This document shows, piece after piece, positions 23,216 through 34,764 of a stretch of 64,000 bases of DNA. The notes under the pieces are model-generated. The model saw nothing but the letters and a program-made list of their open reading frames with translations, had not been told where the DNA came from and ran no database searches. The position numbers were made by a program, and so were the translations under genes. The stretch is taken from positions 99,782,266-99,846,265 of the forward strand of contig NC_044551.1 of NCBI RefSeq assembly GCF_007565055.1, given 5' to 3'. Every line of letters begins with the position of its first letter. Position 1 is the first letter of the stretch. The DNA comes from Rhinopithecus roxellana. Lineage: Eukaryota; Chordata; Mammalia; Primates; Cercopithecidae.

Positions 23216-24430
23216 AAAAAAGTTCTGTTCAATGGAATTTCTCCCTTTTTCAATATCATCCACGGCTACTCACAAGTGGGGCTATAATGACTACAGCAAT
23301 ACACTTGCCACTCATACCAACATTTAATAAAGTGCCATCTGCAAACAAGGCTTGAATGATTTTCTCCCCAGCCATAGAGAATTTTGTCCAAGGCCCTATG
23401 TGTGGATTTAGGGAAATACGGTTTATGTGGCAGGCACATTGGGAAACGGATCCATCTGCTTATGTAAAATCCTTGTGTTTTTATGACCTTCTCAAGCCCA
23501 ATCTTGCATGTATTATTCTACTTGGTAATGAGAAACTGTTGGGCATTCCAAGTTTTATGAGTTGATGCATCACATAACACCAAGGTCATGATGAGCAGTA
23601 CAGATCAGAGGCTACTGCTTACTCATGTCCTTACTCGTGTCCTGTGCTCATGTTTCTGATCTCTAGAGGACTATCCGCAGCAAGCAGTTATTTTTTATTA
23701 TAAAAGTCGCACTGAAAAGAGCATAGCTTTGTTTCAGAACCCAGGTGTCACTGTTGTGATTCCCTATCCAGTTCTGCAGTATGCTCCCTGGTATTCCAAT
23801 CTGCCTCAGAGACTAAGTGCAATTGAACCTTCATGGTCATAAAGGACAACTAGCAAAGCTATTTATGCCAGACAGCTTTCTCTTGCTCTAGGGTATTCTC
23901 CATGTTAACAGCCTTTCGGGCTGTTCAGAAAAATAGTTTTGAACAGCATATTTGAATATGGCATATGTTGTTTTTAAAATCCAGGGTCCCACATATTTCT
24001 GTACCATGTAGAAGTAGAAAATGTACAGGAAAATACATCACTTCTGAACACATAGGAACAGCAATAGGATTGCAGGCCTTGATGTTTCCTTGAACTTACT
24101 CTGAATTCTGGCACATAAGTGTCAGTCTGAGATATCTAGAGTACCTGCTGTCTCTCACTCTCTAAATCCTAGTAATGTGATGACATCAATATACCAGAGA
24201 AATATAATCCATGAGACAGTTAGATGATTGAAGGTTTTGCAAACTGAATTATGACATAAAGACAGAATTGATAAGTCTTTTATGTGTGGTTGTCCTTCCA
24301 AAATTTTTCCCCTTCTTGATTAATAGCTGCGTACCATGTTCCAGTTTATGTGCTAATTTGCTCCAATGAAGAGTTCTCATCTTTATTTTCAGCAAATTAA
24401 GTTTAAACAATCCATGGTAATTTTTCAAGC
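23216..24430 (-). pseudogene. ERVL-like pol remnant, RT / RNase H side
   Basis: Reverse-strand similarity to ERVL-class pol is clearest at 24290-24370 (GATTAATAGCTGCGTACCATG, TATGTGCTAATTTGCTCC). There the minus strand encodes a diverged tryptophan-tyrosine-alanine-alanine-isoleucine stretch of the reverse-transcriptase palm. Parts of 23350-24200 (RNase H region) follow at the expected spacing. All frames are interrupted by stops. No envelope gene is expected in this class and none is seen. The flanking LTRs are not present in recognisable form. Confidence 0.6.
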
Positions 24431-25240
24431 TTTTTTTTTTTTTCATTGTGGACCTGTGCATGGGTTTAACACTTGGGCTTTCTAGCTTGACCTGGCTAAT
24501 ATATATCCCTATGTCAGTAGAAAGGCTAACCTGGAGCTGCAAGAGGCTGGCAGGTGACCTGGGTAGCCAATTCATTACATTGCACCATTGACCAATGTAT
24601 GTTTTGTTTCTCCATATCTAGAATACACAGAAACATGACCCAAGTGATAGATGTATATAAGTGGCAGGTCTCACTATCACATCAGATGACACAAAATTTT
24701 TGTTTCTGTCTTTATAACCCTTTGCTTTGCTGGTTTAGAAGCTTTAGTACTTAAAGGGTATGAAGGAACCCAGAATTCAGCAATCTCAAGATCCCCAACT
24801 CTTGTATTTCATAGCCTTCTCTTCAGGAAGTATTCTAAGACTGGCTTAATATCTCCCAACCCAAAGTCAGAGGAGGAGAAATGAGTTCAAACCTTAAACT
24901 TGGTCTTTTTGTTTATAGCAGAGAAGTTCAGTATTTCCTCACAACCACTTGCTTTGGAATTTTTACATAATTCTAGAAATCTTGACTGTCTGATATTCCT
25001 GTTGAAAGAAGTAAATTTAAAGTGGAAAATAAGAAATGAAGGCCTGCTGGAAGCAACACACCATTGGCATGAAGAAAATGGAAGAAAACCGCTGATATGT
25101 AGTAGCAAAAGACAGTAAAATTATTGCTGATATAAGAATTCAGAATGTTGTCTGTAGACTTTCTATCTATTCTAAATGCTCTGCAATGAATGGGTATTAC
25201 CTTTACATTCATAAAAAAGTGTTATGGGACATTCTGAAAT
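24431..25240. other. Unassigned sequence
   Basis: The frames at 24554-24754 and 24887-25212 overlap on both strands and look like chance frames. 24435-24560 may still belong to the ERVL remnant. Confidence 0.4.
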
Positions 25241-25272
25241 CATTATACTACCTAAAATCAGGTAGTATAATG
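25241..25272. repeat. Perfect 13-bp palindromic arms at an L1 breakpoint
   Basis: CATTATACTACCT (25241-25253) and AGGTAGTATAATG (25260-25272) are exact reverse complements around a 6-base loop. The right arm is the first L1 sequence of the inverted block at 25256. Confidence 0.85.
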
Positions 25273-26337
25273 CCTTTAGTTTTGTTCTTTTTGAGCCAGG
25301 TTGCTTTGGCTATTAGGAGATTTTTTGTGGTTACACTTGATTTTGGGATTGCCTTTTCTATTTCTGTGAAAAATGCCATTGGAGTTTTGATAAGATTGCA
25401 TTGAATATGCAGATCATTTTGGATAGTATGGAAATTTTAACAATACCCTAATCCATGAACATGGGATATCTTTCCATTTACTTGTGTATTCTTCAATTTC
25501 TTTCATCAATGCTTTATGGTTTTCGGTGTTCAGATCTTTCAGTCCTTGGTTAAATTTATTCCTAAGTATTTTATATTTTGATGTTATTGTAACTGGAATT
25601 GTTTCTTAATTTCTTTTTCAACTAGTTGGTTGTTAATATATAGAAACACTACTGATTTTTGTATGTTGATTTTGAACTTACACTTTACTACTCTATTAGT
25701 TCTAATAGTTTTTTTTTTTTTTTTTAAGTAGAGTCTTCAGGATTTTCAATATATAAGATCATACCTTCAACTTCTTCATGTATGTATTGTATACCATACA
25801 ATATATAAGATCACATCTTCAACTTCAGTCTATTTTACTTCCTCCTCCATGATTTGGATGCCTTTTATTTCTTGCCCAATTGCTCTGACTAGGACTTCCA
25901 GTACTGTACTGAATAAAAGTGGTGAGAGTAGGCTCACTGTTTTGTTCCTGATCTTAGAGAAAAAGCTTTCAGTGTTTTATCATCAAAAACTGTGGGCTTG
26001 TCATCTATGGCCTTTGTTATGTTGAAGTACATTCCTTCTACATATAATTTGTTGAGATTTTTAATCATGAAAGGATGTTGGCTTTTGTCAAATACTTTTT
26101 CTGTATATATTGAGATGATTATATGATTTTACCTTTTATTTTGTTAATGTGGTGTATCACATTTATTGACTTGTATATGTTGAACTATCCTTGTGGTCCA
26201 AGAGTAAATCTTACTTTATCATGGTGTATAATCCTTTTAATGTGTAGTTGCATTGAATTTGCTAGTATTTTGTTGAAGACTTTTGCATTTATATTTATCA
26301 GGAATATTGGCCAGTAATTATCTTTTTTTGTAGAGTT
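25256..26337 (-). mobile_element. Old L1, inverted 5' block
   Basis: Reverse-strand ORF2 sequence of the RT region: AAATCAGGTAGTATAATGCC, ATTGCATTGAATATGCAGATC, TTGTTCCTGATCTTAGAG, GTGTATCACATTTATTGAC. It adjoins a plus-strand block (26338-26560) whose L1 position is next to its own start, so the two form one L1 with an inverted 5' part. A T16 tract lies at about 25711-25726, and a 28-base block is repeated 52 bases apart (25747 and 25799). Confidence 0.8.
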
Positions 26338-26560
26338 GTAAACTATACTAATTCATACAGCATGGTACTGGCATAAAAAATGGACAGATAGACCAATGGA
26401 AGAGAAGAGATTGCACTGACATAAATCTATGCACTTAAAGCTAACTGATCTTCAACAAAGCTGCTAAGAACACACATTGGAGACAGTACAGTCTCTTTAA
26501 TAAAGGGTATGAGGAAAACTGGACCTTTATCTCACACCATTTACAAAAATTACCTCCATC
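26338..26560 (+). mobile_element. Old L1, 3' block (same copy)
   Basis: Plus-strand ORF2: AACTATACTA ... ACAGCATGGTACTGGCATAAAAA, ACAGATAGACCAATGGAA, CAGTCTCTTTAATAAA and GGACCTTTATCTCACACC. It is cut off at 26560 by an LTR fragment, so the 3' UTR and poly(A) are missing. Confidence 0.8.
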
Positions 26561-26852
26561 ACTCAGTAAAACTCCCACATTCATCATTTGAGTCCAAGTG
26601 TGACCTGATTTTTCCTGGATGCCAGACAAGCGCTTGGGGTGCAGAAAGCTGTCACACTGGCCCTCTGCCTTTGCTAAAAGGCAGAGGGTCCACTGAGCTG
26701 TTTAACACTTAAGCCATCTGAGGACAGCAAGGCTAAAAGAATGCACTGTAACAGACACCCACTTGGACTTTGGAAGTCACAGACTCCCACCCCTGGACAC
26801 TGCCGTGGGCCCGGAGCCCAGGGCACTTGCTTTGGCTCCTGCACCTGTCCAT
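26561..26852 (+). mobile_element. LTR fragment (copy 2), second half only
   Basis: It aligns with 27785-28085 of the complete LTR: CACTCAGTAAAACTCCC, GATTTTTCCTGGATGCCAGACAAG, AACACTTAAGCC, CCACTTGGACTTTGG, GCTCCTGCACCTGTCCATC. The U3 promoter half is absent and the end after TCCATC is lost where the inverted arm starts (26853). Confidence 0.8.
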
Positions 26853-27140
26853 CTTTCATCCACATGATGAAATGGTATGCCATTTCGTGTATGGTATGCA
26901 TACATGTCCAAAATGGTATGCTCCTTCACTAAAGCATGTGACTCAGAAGGTAAACACATCATGTTTATTCATAACTTGCTGGTCACATCCACCTGCAAGA
27001 GAGGCTGGAAAATTCAGTCTTTCACCCAAGTGTTTATGTGCCATCTACAAACTGAAATTCTGTTGTGTTACAAGAAAAACTTTAGACAAATTAATAAAGC
27101 TTATTTGAACAAAGAACAATTCTTAAATCGGGAAGCATTC
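26853..27140 (+). repeat. Inverted repeat, left arm
   Basis: TTTCATCCACATG, AAATGGTATGCTCCTTCACTAAAGCATGTGACTC ... TTTAGACAAATTAATAAAGC ... AAGAACAATTCTTAAATCGGGAAGC is the reverse complement of 28222-28465 with moderate divergence and a few indels. An extra stretch (26870-26920) holds a small tandem repeat of AAATGGTATGC. Confidence 0.85.
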
Positions 27141-27424
27141 AAAACCAGAAGAGGTTCAGAGAGCTGCATTCAACGGCATGAGCAGCGAGTTTTTTTCACT
27201 CAACACAGAAACAAAGTATATAAATCACCTGATTGGCTACTTATTTAGGCATAGTGTGATGAGGCATTTGCTTGATCTAGGCTTGATCTGATCAGTTATC
27301 TACCTGTGATTGGCTGAAGCTTGGCTAATTGTGTTTGACTGAAACTTGGCTGTTTATCAGAAAATATACTCCTAAATAAAGTTTGTTTGTATATTAAGTT
27401 AGGTTGTGGTAGGAACTCAAATTA
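27141..27424. other. Spacer between inverted arm and LTR
   Basis: Contains repeated motifs (GATTGGCT, CTTGATC, GAAACTTGGCT/GAAGCTTGGCT) suggestive of an old LTR. The family is not recognised. Confidence 0.35.
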
Positions 27425-28186
27425 TGAAAAAAATGATATGGATAGGAGACAGGAAAATGCTGGGTAGAAGAGAGTGGTACCCCTGCAAAGATTCCATTCT
27501 CAAACCTGGAAACCCGTGTCCCTAAATGAGAAGAGACATTCCTGTTTTCCTGCCCCAAAGTTGCATTTTGGCCCACCACACCCTCCTGTCCTGTATCCAT
27601 ATAAACTCCAAATCCCCGGCTCCACAAGGAGATGAACAGAAGAGCAGAAGAAGCATCTGAATGGCAAGGGGAGTTTGGCTGCGGATGGTTGGAGAGGTTG
27701 GCCACTAGGTGGCCAAATTCCAAGGGAAAATTATCTTCCCACTCCAACCACTTCCCAGTTCCCCATCCATTCCACTGAGAGCCACCTCCACCACTCAGTA
27801 AAATCCCTGCATGCATTCTTCAAGTCTGTGTGTGATCTGATTTTTCCTGGATGCCGGACAAGAACTTGGGATACAGAAAGCTATCACACTGGCCATCTGC
27901 CCTTGTGAAAAGGCATAGGGTCCAATGAGCTATTTAACACTTAAACTGTCTGTGGATGGCAAGGCTAAAAGAGTGCACTGTAACAGACACCCACTTGGGC
28001 TTCGGGAGTCACAGTCTCCCACCGCTGGACACTGCCATGGGGTCGGAGTCCAAGGGCACTCACCCTGGCTCCTGCACCTGTCCATCTGCATGCTCCCCCT
28101 CCTGTAAGGGGTTTGAGTGCACAGTGGCCAAACAGACAAGCCCTGTTGCATATCCTGCGAGGGTGTCAGGGAACTCTCCCATTTCA
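27425..28186 (+). mobile_element. Solo LTR, ERV1-like (copy 3), complete
   Basis: It begins TGAAAAAAATGATATGG and ends TCTCCCATTTCA; 762 bases, the same family as 3974-4740. A TATA-like CATATAAACTCC lies near 27597. The polyadenylation signal region reads CTCAGTAAAATCC, so the canonical AATAAA of copy 1 is AGTAAA here. No internal viral sequence follows, so it is a solo LTR. Confidence 0.8.
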
Positions 28187-28221
28187 AACTCATCAGACCA
28201 ATGGCTTCCTGGTTATTTAAC

Positions 28222-28465
28222 AGACTTTTTGGGTGCTTCCCAATTTAAGAATTGTTCTCTGTTCAAATAAGCTATGTTTAATTTGTCTAAAGTTTTAACA
28301 CAATAGAATTTCAGTTTTTAGATGGCACATAAACACTCAGGTGAAAGACTGAATTTTCCAAACCCCCTTGCAAGTGGGTGTGACCAGCAAGATACGAATA
28401 AAAATGATATGTTTACCTCGGAGTCACGTGCTTTAGTGAAGGGGCATACCATTTTGGACCATGTG
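28222..28465 (-). repeat. Inverted repeat, right arm
   Basis: GCTTCCCAATTTAAGAATTGTTCTC ... GTGAAAGACTGAATTTTCC ... TAGTGAAGGGGCATACCATTTTGGAC pairs with 26853-27140. The arms enclose about 1.08 kb including the LTR. Confidence 0.85.
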
Positions 28466-30974
28466 GATGAAAGAAAAACAATTAGAGCATCATTCTAATG
28501 CTCTACCATTAGAATGCCAGAGCAAGAATAAGATGTCTAGACATCTGATGATTTTGTAGAATGGGATTGCCATAGGAACTTACGTAAGAGAAATTCTTTC
28601 TTTTTTAAGCTATTGTTGTTTTAGACTTCCACTGAAGCATCCACCTCTATATGCTAAGCAACCTTATATCACTTGTTATCTGTATCACTCAGTTGTTTGT
28701 TCCTATAGATACCTTAGAATTTTAGTTACCTTCTCACTTACATGTATCTTATTCACCCAATGTGAAGAGGGATGATAACTTTTGTATACAGCTATGTTCA
28801 GTGCAGTCCCTCCCATACACATCCGGGTCTATCACAGTTCATTATTTAATAAGACCATCATACTCTATTTCTTCATTATCTTGGAGAATAAACTTTTACA
28901 TAAGTGCATTTACAAATATCTCAGCCTCAAAAATATTTCAAGGACCTTTTTAAATTTATTTTTGACTTTTTCTTAAGTTACTGGCTGTGGGAAAACTGGA
29001 GGGCAGCCAGTTTTAAGAAGAATATCATGAGCTCAGCATTAGTGTGAACTGAGGGTGCATTACCCAAGAAGAAACATCAGGAAGGAAATTAAGAAGATGG
29101 GTAGAATGCTTAAAAACAGTAACTCCATCATTAGATAAAATGCAAATAGTTTTCCTGAATGGAAGCCTCGACTAGCAGGAGTATGGACAATTCTCTTAGT
29201 TCTCTTCATAAGTTCCTGTGCCCAGGGACAGGAACTTAAAAGATGACAATGCCTGTGCACAGTCTGGGAGAAGAAAATTATATCCTGGAGTAAAAGAACC
29301 AGGATCCTGAGGCAATTAGCGTGCAAGCAGAAGGCCACAAGCTGCTACCATCCGTCATTTCTTTTCAACGAGCTTCACTCAAACACACTTGAGTGATGAC
29401 GGTATCTTAACTTAGGGGCAGTGCAGCTCTCTGCCTGAGATATTGATCATAGAAGATCAGGAGAAAAGCTGTCTTCCCAGCCTCATTCTCTCTGGCTTTG
29501 GGAGTGCTTGGCTGGGAGACTCTGAATGAGGCGTTACAGTACTTACTTGCACATCAACCATTCACATCACTTCCTCCGATAGATACTTTTGACATATGAT
29601 GTTCTTGTGCTAGAGAAATGCTACAGAAGCGATTATTGATCATTCCAGTCCAAAAGTGATGAGCAAACATTTATGGTAAAAATGGCAGTCCCTTATTCTT
29701 GATTCTTAAACCAAAATGGGCCTGACAAGCATTCTTTTTTTCCTGTACAATTATGGCAAATTTACTTGGTGGAAAAATCTGATCTGAACCCTTATAAGGC
29801 TATTTACCATCTTTTTTCCTTTTTTTAAGAGGTTTTTTAAAATGAAATCCATATGTTTTGCTGTAAAAATTATTCTGTTTGATAAGGAACAGCCAGCTCA
29901 GACCCCACTGGTGATGATATCTATATCTGATATCTGTAGTATGTTATGTTTGGAGAATCCCCAAACAATTCTGAATGCTGAAATAATCCTGTCTTTGAGG
30001 ATTTTGAACGAGGGATTGTAGACGTGTATTTTGTAGGTTTCTCCTGTGTAACCCACAAGTCATTTGTGTTATTGGGTAGAAATAGACGTTTTCTCCTGTT
30101 GAGCTTTAACTTTAGGTTCAATCTTGTTGAAAGAGAAAACAATCCAGCAAACCTATTCCTGAAATCAGTTCTTTTAGTCTCATGTAAAGCCTGCCAGGAT
30201 CTCCAGGGATGCTGTGACACACAGCATCTACCAATCACTTCTACCAATATGATATAAGTACTCCCTACTTAAACTCTTCCTCTCCTCCCCTAAGTTAGTG
30301 TACCCTACATAGTGTGTTATGTTTATAGCCTTTCTGTGCTCTACTTTTTCACCTGTGCTCAAGGATAGAATTTTTATTAACTTATCTTAAGTTGACAATG
30401 CTTAATTGTTATTTGTTTTGAAATTTACGTATTAGTAGAGAATAAACATTAAAGAAAGCCTTTAACTATTAATTGTGCATTTCAGGAATCAGCTGGCTGG
30501 AAGAATTTTGGAAGGGGTAAGGCAAACACTTTCTCCTATGTTCCTGAAACCACAACATTGTTAGGACTCATCTGTTCATGAGACCAGACCAATAGAAAAT
30601 GAGCACTTCATGAATAAAAAATACAAATGGAAACTTAGTAGTGAGTTACACATAGTTCAGAGTCCTGATTATGAAGCCATTTTCTTCATGAAATGGTTGT
30701 TATAAATATTCTGTAACAGTAATTATAGTGTTTTTATAGCTGTGTGCAAGCACATGTCTTTGTTTTGTCTTTTTTTTTTTTTTTTTTTGCCTGAAAAGCA
30801 TCTCTACAAAGATGTCTGATGTCTGGTACTTGCCAATGTCCTATGCAGCCGGGGTGTATAAAGAAGAAGGTATATCTTCCAAATTCCCATAATCTGCAAC
30901 ACTCATGAGCCTGAATCTGCACAAATAATAGTTTGCCAGAGATAAGGCAATCCATGCATCTCTCCTTCTGGCAG
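28466..30974. other. Unassigned sequence
   Basis: About 2.5 kb with no named repeat. The frame at 29921-30247 (minus) is rich in Lys/Arg/Ser with no domain. A T19 tract at 30770-30788 is not followed by a recognisable retrocopy. Confidence 0.45.
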
Positions 30975-31435
30975 TTTATTAGTCTGTTCTTGTGTTGCTA
31001 TAAATAAATACTTAAAGCTGAGTAATTTATAAAGAAAATAGGTTTAGTTGGCTCACAGTTCTGCACTCTGTACAGTAAGCATGGCATCAGCATCTGCTAG
31101 GCTTCTAGTGAGGCTTCAGGGAGCTTTCAGTCAATTACGGTGGAAGGTGAAGGGGGAGCCCAGCGTATGAGCCGGGCCCAGAGTCTAGGACCTCCTTATT
31201 TTCTCTCTTGCTCCTTCTCTGGCCATGAGACGAGAGAGAAGGGAGGTCCTAGACTCTTTTAAAGAACCAGATCTTGCATCAACTGAGTGAGAACTCACTT
31301 ATAACCAAGGGGATGGTGCTAAACCATTCATCAGGTATCTGGCCCTGTGACCAAATCACCTCCCACCATGCCCTACCTCAAACATTGGGAATCACATTTC
31401 AGCGTGAGATTTGGAGGGACAAACATCCAAACCAT
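30975..31435 (-). mobile_element. MaLR-class LTR, reverse orientation
   Basis: TTATTAGTCTGTTCTTGTGTTGC, GAGTAATTTATAAAGAAAATAGG, GGCTCACAGTTCTGCA, CAAATCACCTCCCACCATGCCC and GAGATTTGGAGGGACAAACATCC follow the reversed LTR in order. It belongs to the same family as the plus-strand LTR at 51553-51950. It contains a perfect 16-base inverted repeat (31180-31195 with 31242-31257). Confidence 0.8.
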
Positions 31436-32696
31436 GGTAGGCAACATGGGAAGAGAACCTTGAAAACCTTGGCATTACATTGGAGTAACCAACATGCAGG
31501 CTTTTCTTCCTTCTGCAGCAGGGGAAGTTTAAAGTAATGGATTGAAATGTTCAAGAAAATACTGCCCAAAATTGAACAAAAGGTTTTAACTTTGCTACAA
31601 ACACAGGTACACAGCAATGAGAAAACCTGTATCCTAGATCAATAACAGTTCAGCCAATCCATGAACAGTGTTACCCCATGCTTCCTAGACCACCCCAGCA
31701 GGTACAATGTCGTAGACCATACTTTATCAAACTAATTTAATGAATGTGTTAGGAACATGCCTTTACGTCACTGTAGTAAGGAGCAGTGTATGCTGCCTAG
31801 CATAGTGTTGTGCATTGCATCATCTGTCACTATGCTGCTGGATGTTTCATAAGCCCCATAGCATTTACATTGCAGACCTGCATGATTACTTTTTATAGTC
31901 CCTATTATGTAAAGTCTAAATTCACTTCTCTGTAGCTGTATGAAATACACTGTTTGCTTCATCTCTGTTACCTGCCACCTTTAATGTTTAAGGCAATATA
32001 TTATTACCAATCACTGTGAGTCCTAAATTAGGACATCTTGACAGAAAAGGCTTTTTTTATCCACTTGTTTTGTTGAGCTAGCAGAGTCTGCAGAAAGGTT
32101 GGGGGAGGGAAGAAGAGAAAAATTCTGATTAAACAATATCTTAATATAGTGGTGTTTGTGGGTCAAAAACATTTTTGTTTTTATTTTCTAGTTTATTTTT
32201 GTTACTTGATTATACAAGTAATCATTGTGTAATAATGAGTAAATAAAAATCTTATGGTTTTAAAAATTTGACCATGATATGAAAAAGTGGAAAGAAAATG
32301 TCAGACTTAAAATGATACTGTATTTGAAATATTAATATGGGTCTCATTCAGAGAAACTTTTTATTGCTTTCTACCTTCTCTTTTTTGCTGTACAAATGGA
32401 CTAATTATATGGGACAGAAACACATTATGAATGAAAGTTAGTGTTTAGTTTCAGGTACTTCAACTAGTCTCTGCATATCATTAAAAGTTATTGCAAAGAG
32501 CATCCTAAAATGTTTTTCGTAACAAATGTCAGTGCCTTTTGGGTGTGAGAACTACATGCTGCTATAAATCCTTTAAAAATGTTGGTGAATGACTACAGCT
32601 TTATGATTGACATGTTTCTCAGTTCACTTTACAAGCAGTCTAGTATTTTTATGTGGAGAAACTATAGAAGAGATGATGTCACTGTGATTTAATAGT
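31436..32696. other. Unassigned sequence
   Basis: No gene or named repeat; the frames are short and featureless. Confidence 0.45.
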
Positions 32697-33020
32697 TTCT
32701 TGAGGAATTATTATTATTATTATTATCATTTTTGAGATGGAGTCTCGCTTTGTAGCCCAGGCTGAAGTGCAGTGGCAAGATCTTGGCTCACTGAAACCTT
32801 TGCCTTCCGCCTCCTGGGTTCAAGTGATTCTCCTGCCTTAGCCTCCTGAGTAGCTGGGATTACAGGTGTCTGCTACCATGCCTGGCTAATTTTTGTAATT
32901 TTAGTAGAGATGGAGTTTCATCATGTCAGCCATGCTGGTTTCAAACTCTTGACCTCAAGGGATCTGCCCACCTTGGCCCCCCAAAATGCTGAGCCACCAT
33001 GTCCAGTCTTGCGGAATTAT
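32697..33020 (-). mobile_element. Alu (older, AluS/J-like), about 14-bp TSDs
   Basis: The body is at about 32726-33006, reverse orientation, starting TTTTTGAGATGGAGTCTCGC after an (ATT)n tract that replaced the poly(T). TSDs TCTTGAGGAATTAT (about 32697-32710) and TCTTGCGGAATTAT (33007-33020) differ at one base. Internal decay (AAAATGCTGAGCCACCATGTCC lacks the usual 'gggattacaggc' bases) shows a deletion near the 5' end of the element. Confidence 0.85.
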
Positions 33021-34494
33021 TTATACCTAAATGTTATCCCTTTATAGAGTGGTCAGAAGTGCCAGAAATTGAGGAGAAAGGATCAGGTACCTACGATTTG
33101 ATCCTTTTTTTTTTTTTACAACATCTCACTGTTTTGTAAGAAGATGTATTTTAATGATTCATTTCTTCAGCTAATTCCTAGAAATGGGCATAAGATTTTG
33201 CATTTACCCTGTTCTATGTTGGTCCTACAAGATACCAAACAACCAATTTAATTAAGAAAACTGACAGATATAATTTAATTGCCTTACAAATTAACTGATT
33301 TAATTGGGAAAGCAGGGATCTTTTAGAGGTGAGGGGTAACTGGACACTGGAGCTAGGGGTGGGCATTATTCCAGGACTTGAGGAACTGTAAACTTTATGA
33401 GGTAGTCAACAGAAGATATGCATCAAAACATGAGATGACCCACTAGAGACTGTTCTTCTTTGTCAAGCAGCATGACTGAGTTGAATTTGAGCCAACTACC
33501 TGTGCCTTAAAGATTCCTAAGAAAAATAAACATGCCTGTAAGTCAAAGTGAGGAAGTCAGAGTTTATTGCCATGGTGGACGTTAGATGGAAGTTGGTATA
33601 TAATTTATTCTTTCTTAAATTTATGTTGGGTATTGGGCCTCTCTTCCAATAAAAGGGAAGATACGATTTTTTTGAGTCTGTGTGGTTTTGATAGGGAAAT
33701 TTGAACACCAATTTAATGGCTTTAATGGAGAAAAATGGAGTAGTGGAGCCATATCTTTGGAGGAAGCTTTGAATTCTCAGACCAATAGAAAGACATTTAG
33801 TTTACTAAGAGATACTCCTTTTTACTGTCTCTCTCTCTCTCTGGTGTGCTAATATTTTGTAATTAAAATGATTTGAATGAGGCTAGACCACTGAATCATA
33901 AAATTCCTATTGTAGATACTATAGGTCCCGTGACGAATGTAGGCATTTTGGCCTGTTTTTCTCTTAACCATTGGCTTTTGTTTAATTCCACTGGGCTGTT
34001 GACATTGGGTGATTTTAGTTTTGCTTTTGTACCATGCAGTCTGAATTATCTCTCAACTATTATTTAGAATCAGTCTCCTTCCTAACTTCTGAACATCTTT
34101 CTCTGTGCTGTATCTTCTTAGATGGTGTTGTCATTAGCATATTATCTGCATGTTTCTCTTCAACACATTGACTTGCTTTGATGTTGAAGACACCAGCTCC
34201 AGAAAACTTGCATTCTAACCTTTACAGATGTTGCCCCACCACTGAAAAAATGAGGATACCAAAACTCAATTACCCATACTCATAGCAGCTGTGAGACTGG
34301 AAAATGAACAAATGTATGTAAAAATGATGTTTAGGCAAGGGTAAGTTTACTGTGTTTTCAGCCTCATAGTTGAGGAGTTGTGGGCTCAGGGAGTTTAAGA
34401 GATTTACCCTAGTCACATAGTGAGTTGGTGAATGAGTCAAGGATTAACTTTTCTATCTCAAATTCAGTATTTTTTATTTAAAATTTTATTCTAA
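33021..34494. other. Unassigned sequence
   Basis: Short T-run at about 33106-33117 and (CT)n at about 33831-33842. No gene. Confidence 0.45.
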
Positions 34495-34764
34495 TTTGTT
34501 TATTTTGGAGTTATAAACATTTGTTGAACATTTTGTTAAAGTATAATATATATAGAAAAATGCATATACCATAATTATACAACTGGATGGAATTTCACAA
34601 AGTGAAACAGATCTCAGAAATAGAATATCACCAGCACCACAGAAGCCCCCTCTCCCCGTCAACTGACTACCCTACCTCTTTCTAGGTATAATCCTCTCTA
34701 CCCTCAATCCGAGGATAACTATACTTGACAACTAATGCCATAGACTAGCTTTGACATTTTATGT
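34495..34764 (-). mobile_element. Old L1 3' UTR, part 1
   Basis: TTATAAACATTTGTTGAACATTTTG, TACAACTGGATGGAATTTCACAAAG, AATATCACCAGCACCACAGAAGCC, then the gene-poor UTR end ATGCCATAGACTAGC: a reversed L1M (L1MC/ME-type) 3' UTR. Confidence 0.7.

Noticed and set aside
3974..28186. Complete provirus between LTR copies 1 and 3
   Set aside because: The two LTRs are 24 kb apart with unrelated repeats between them and no matching internal viral genes. They are separate solo LTRs.
30740..30990. Possible processed pseudogene beside the T19 tract
   Set aside because: No recognisable transcript sequence, no AATAAA at the right distance and no clear target duplication.
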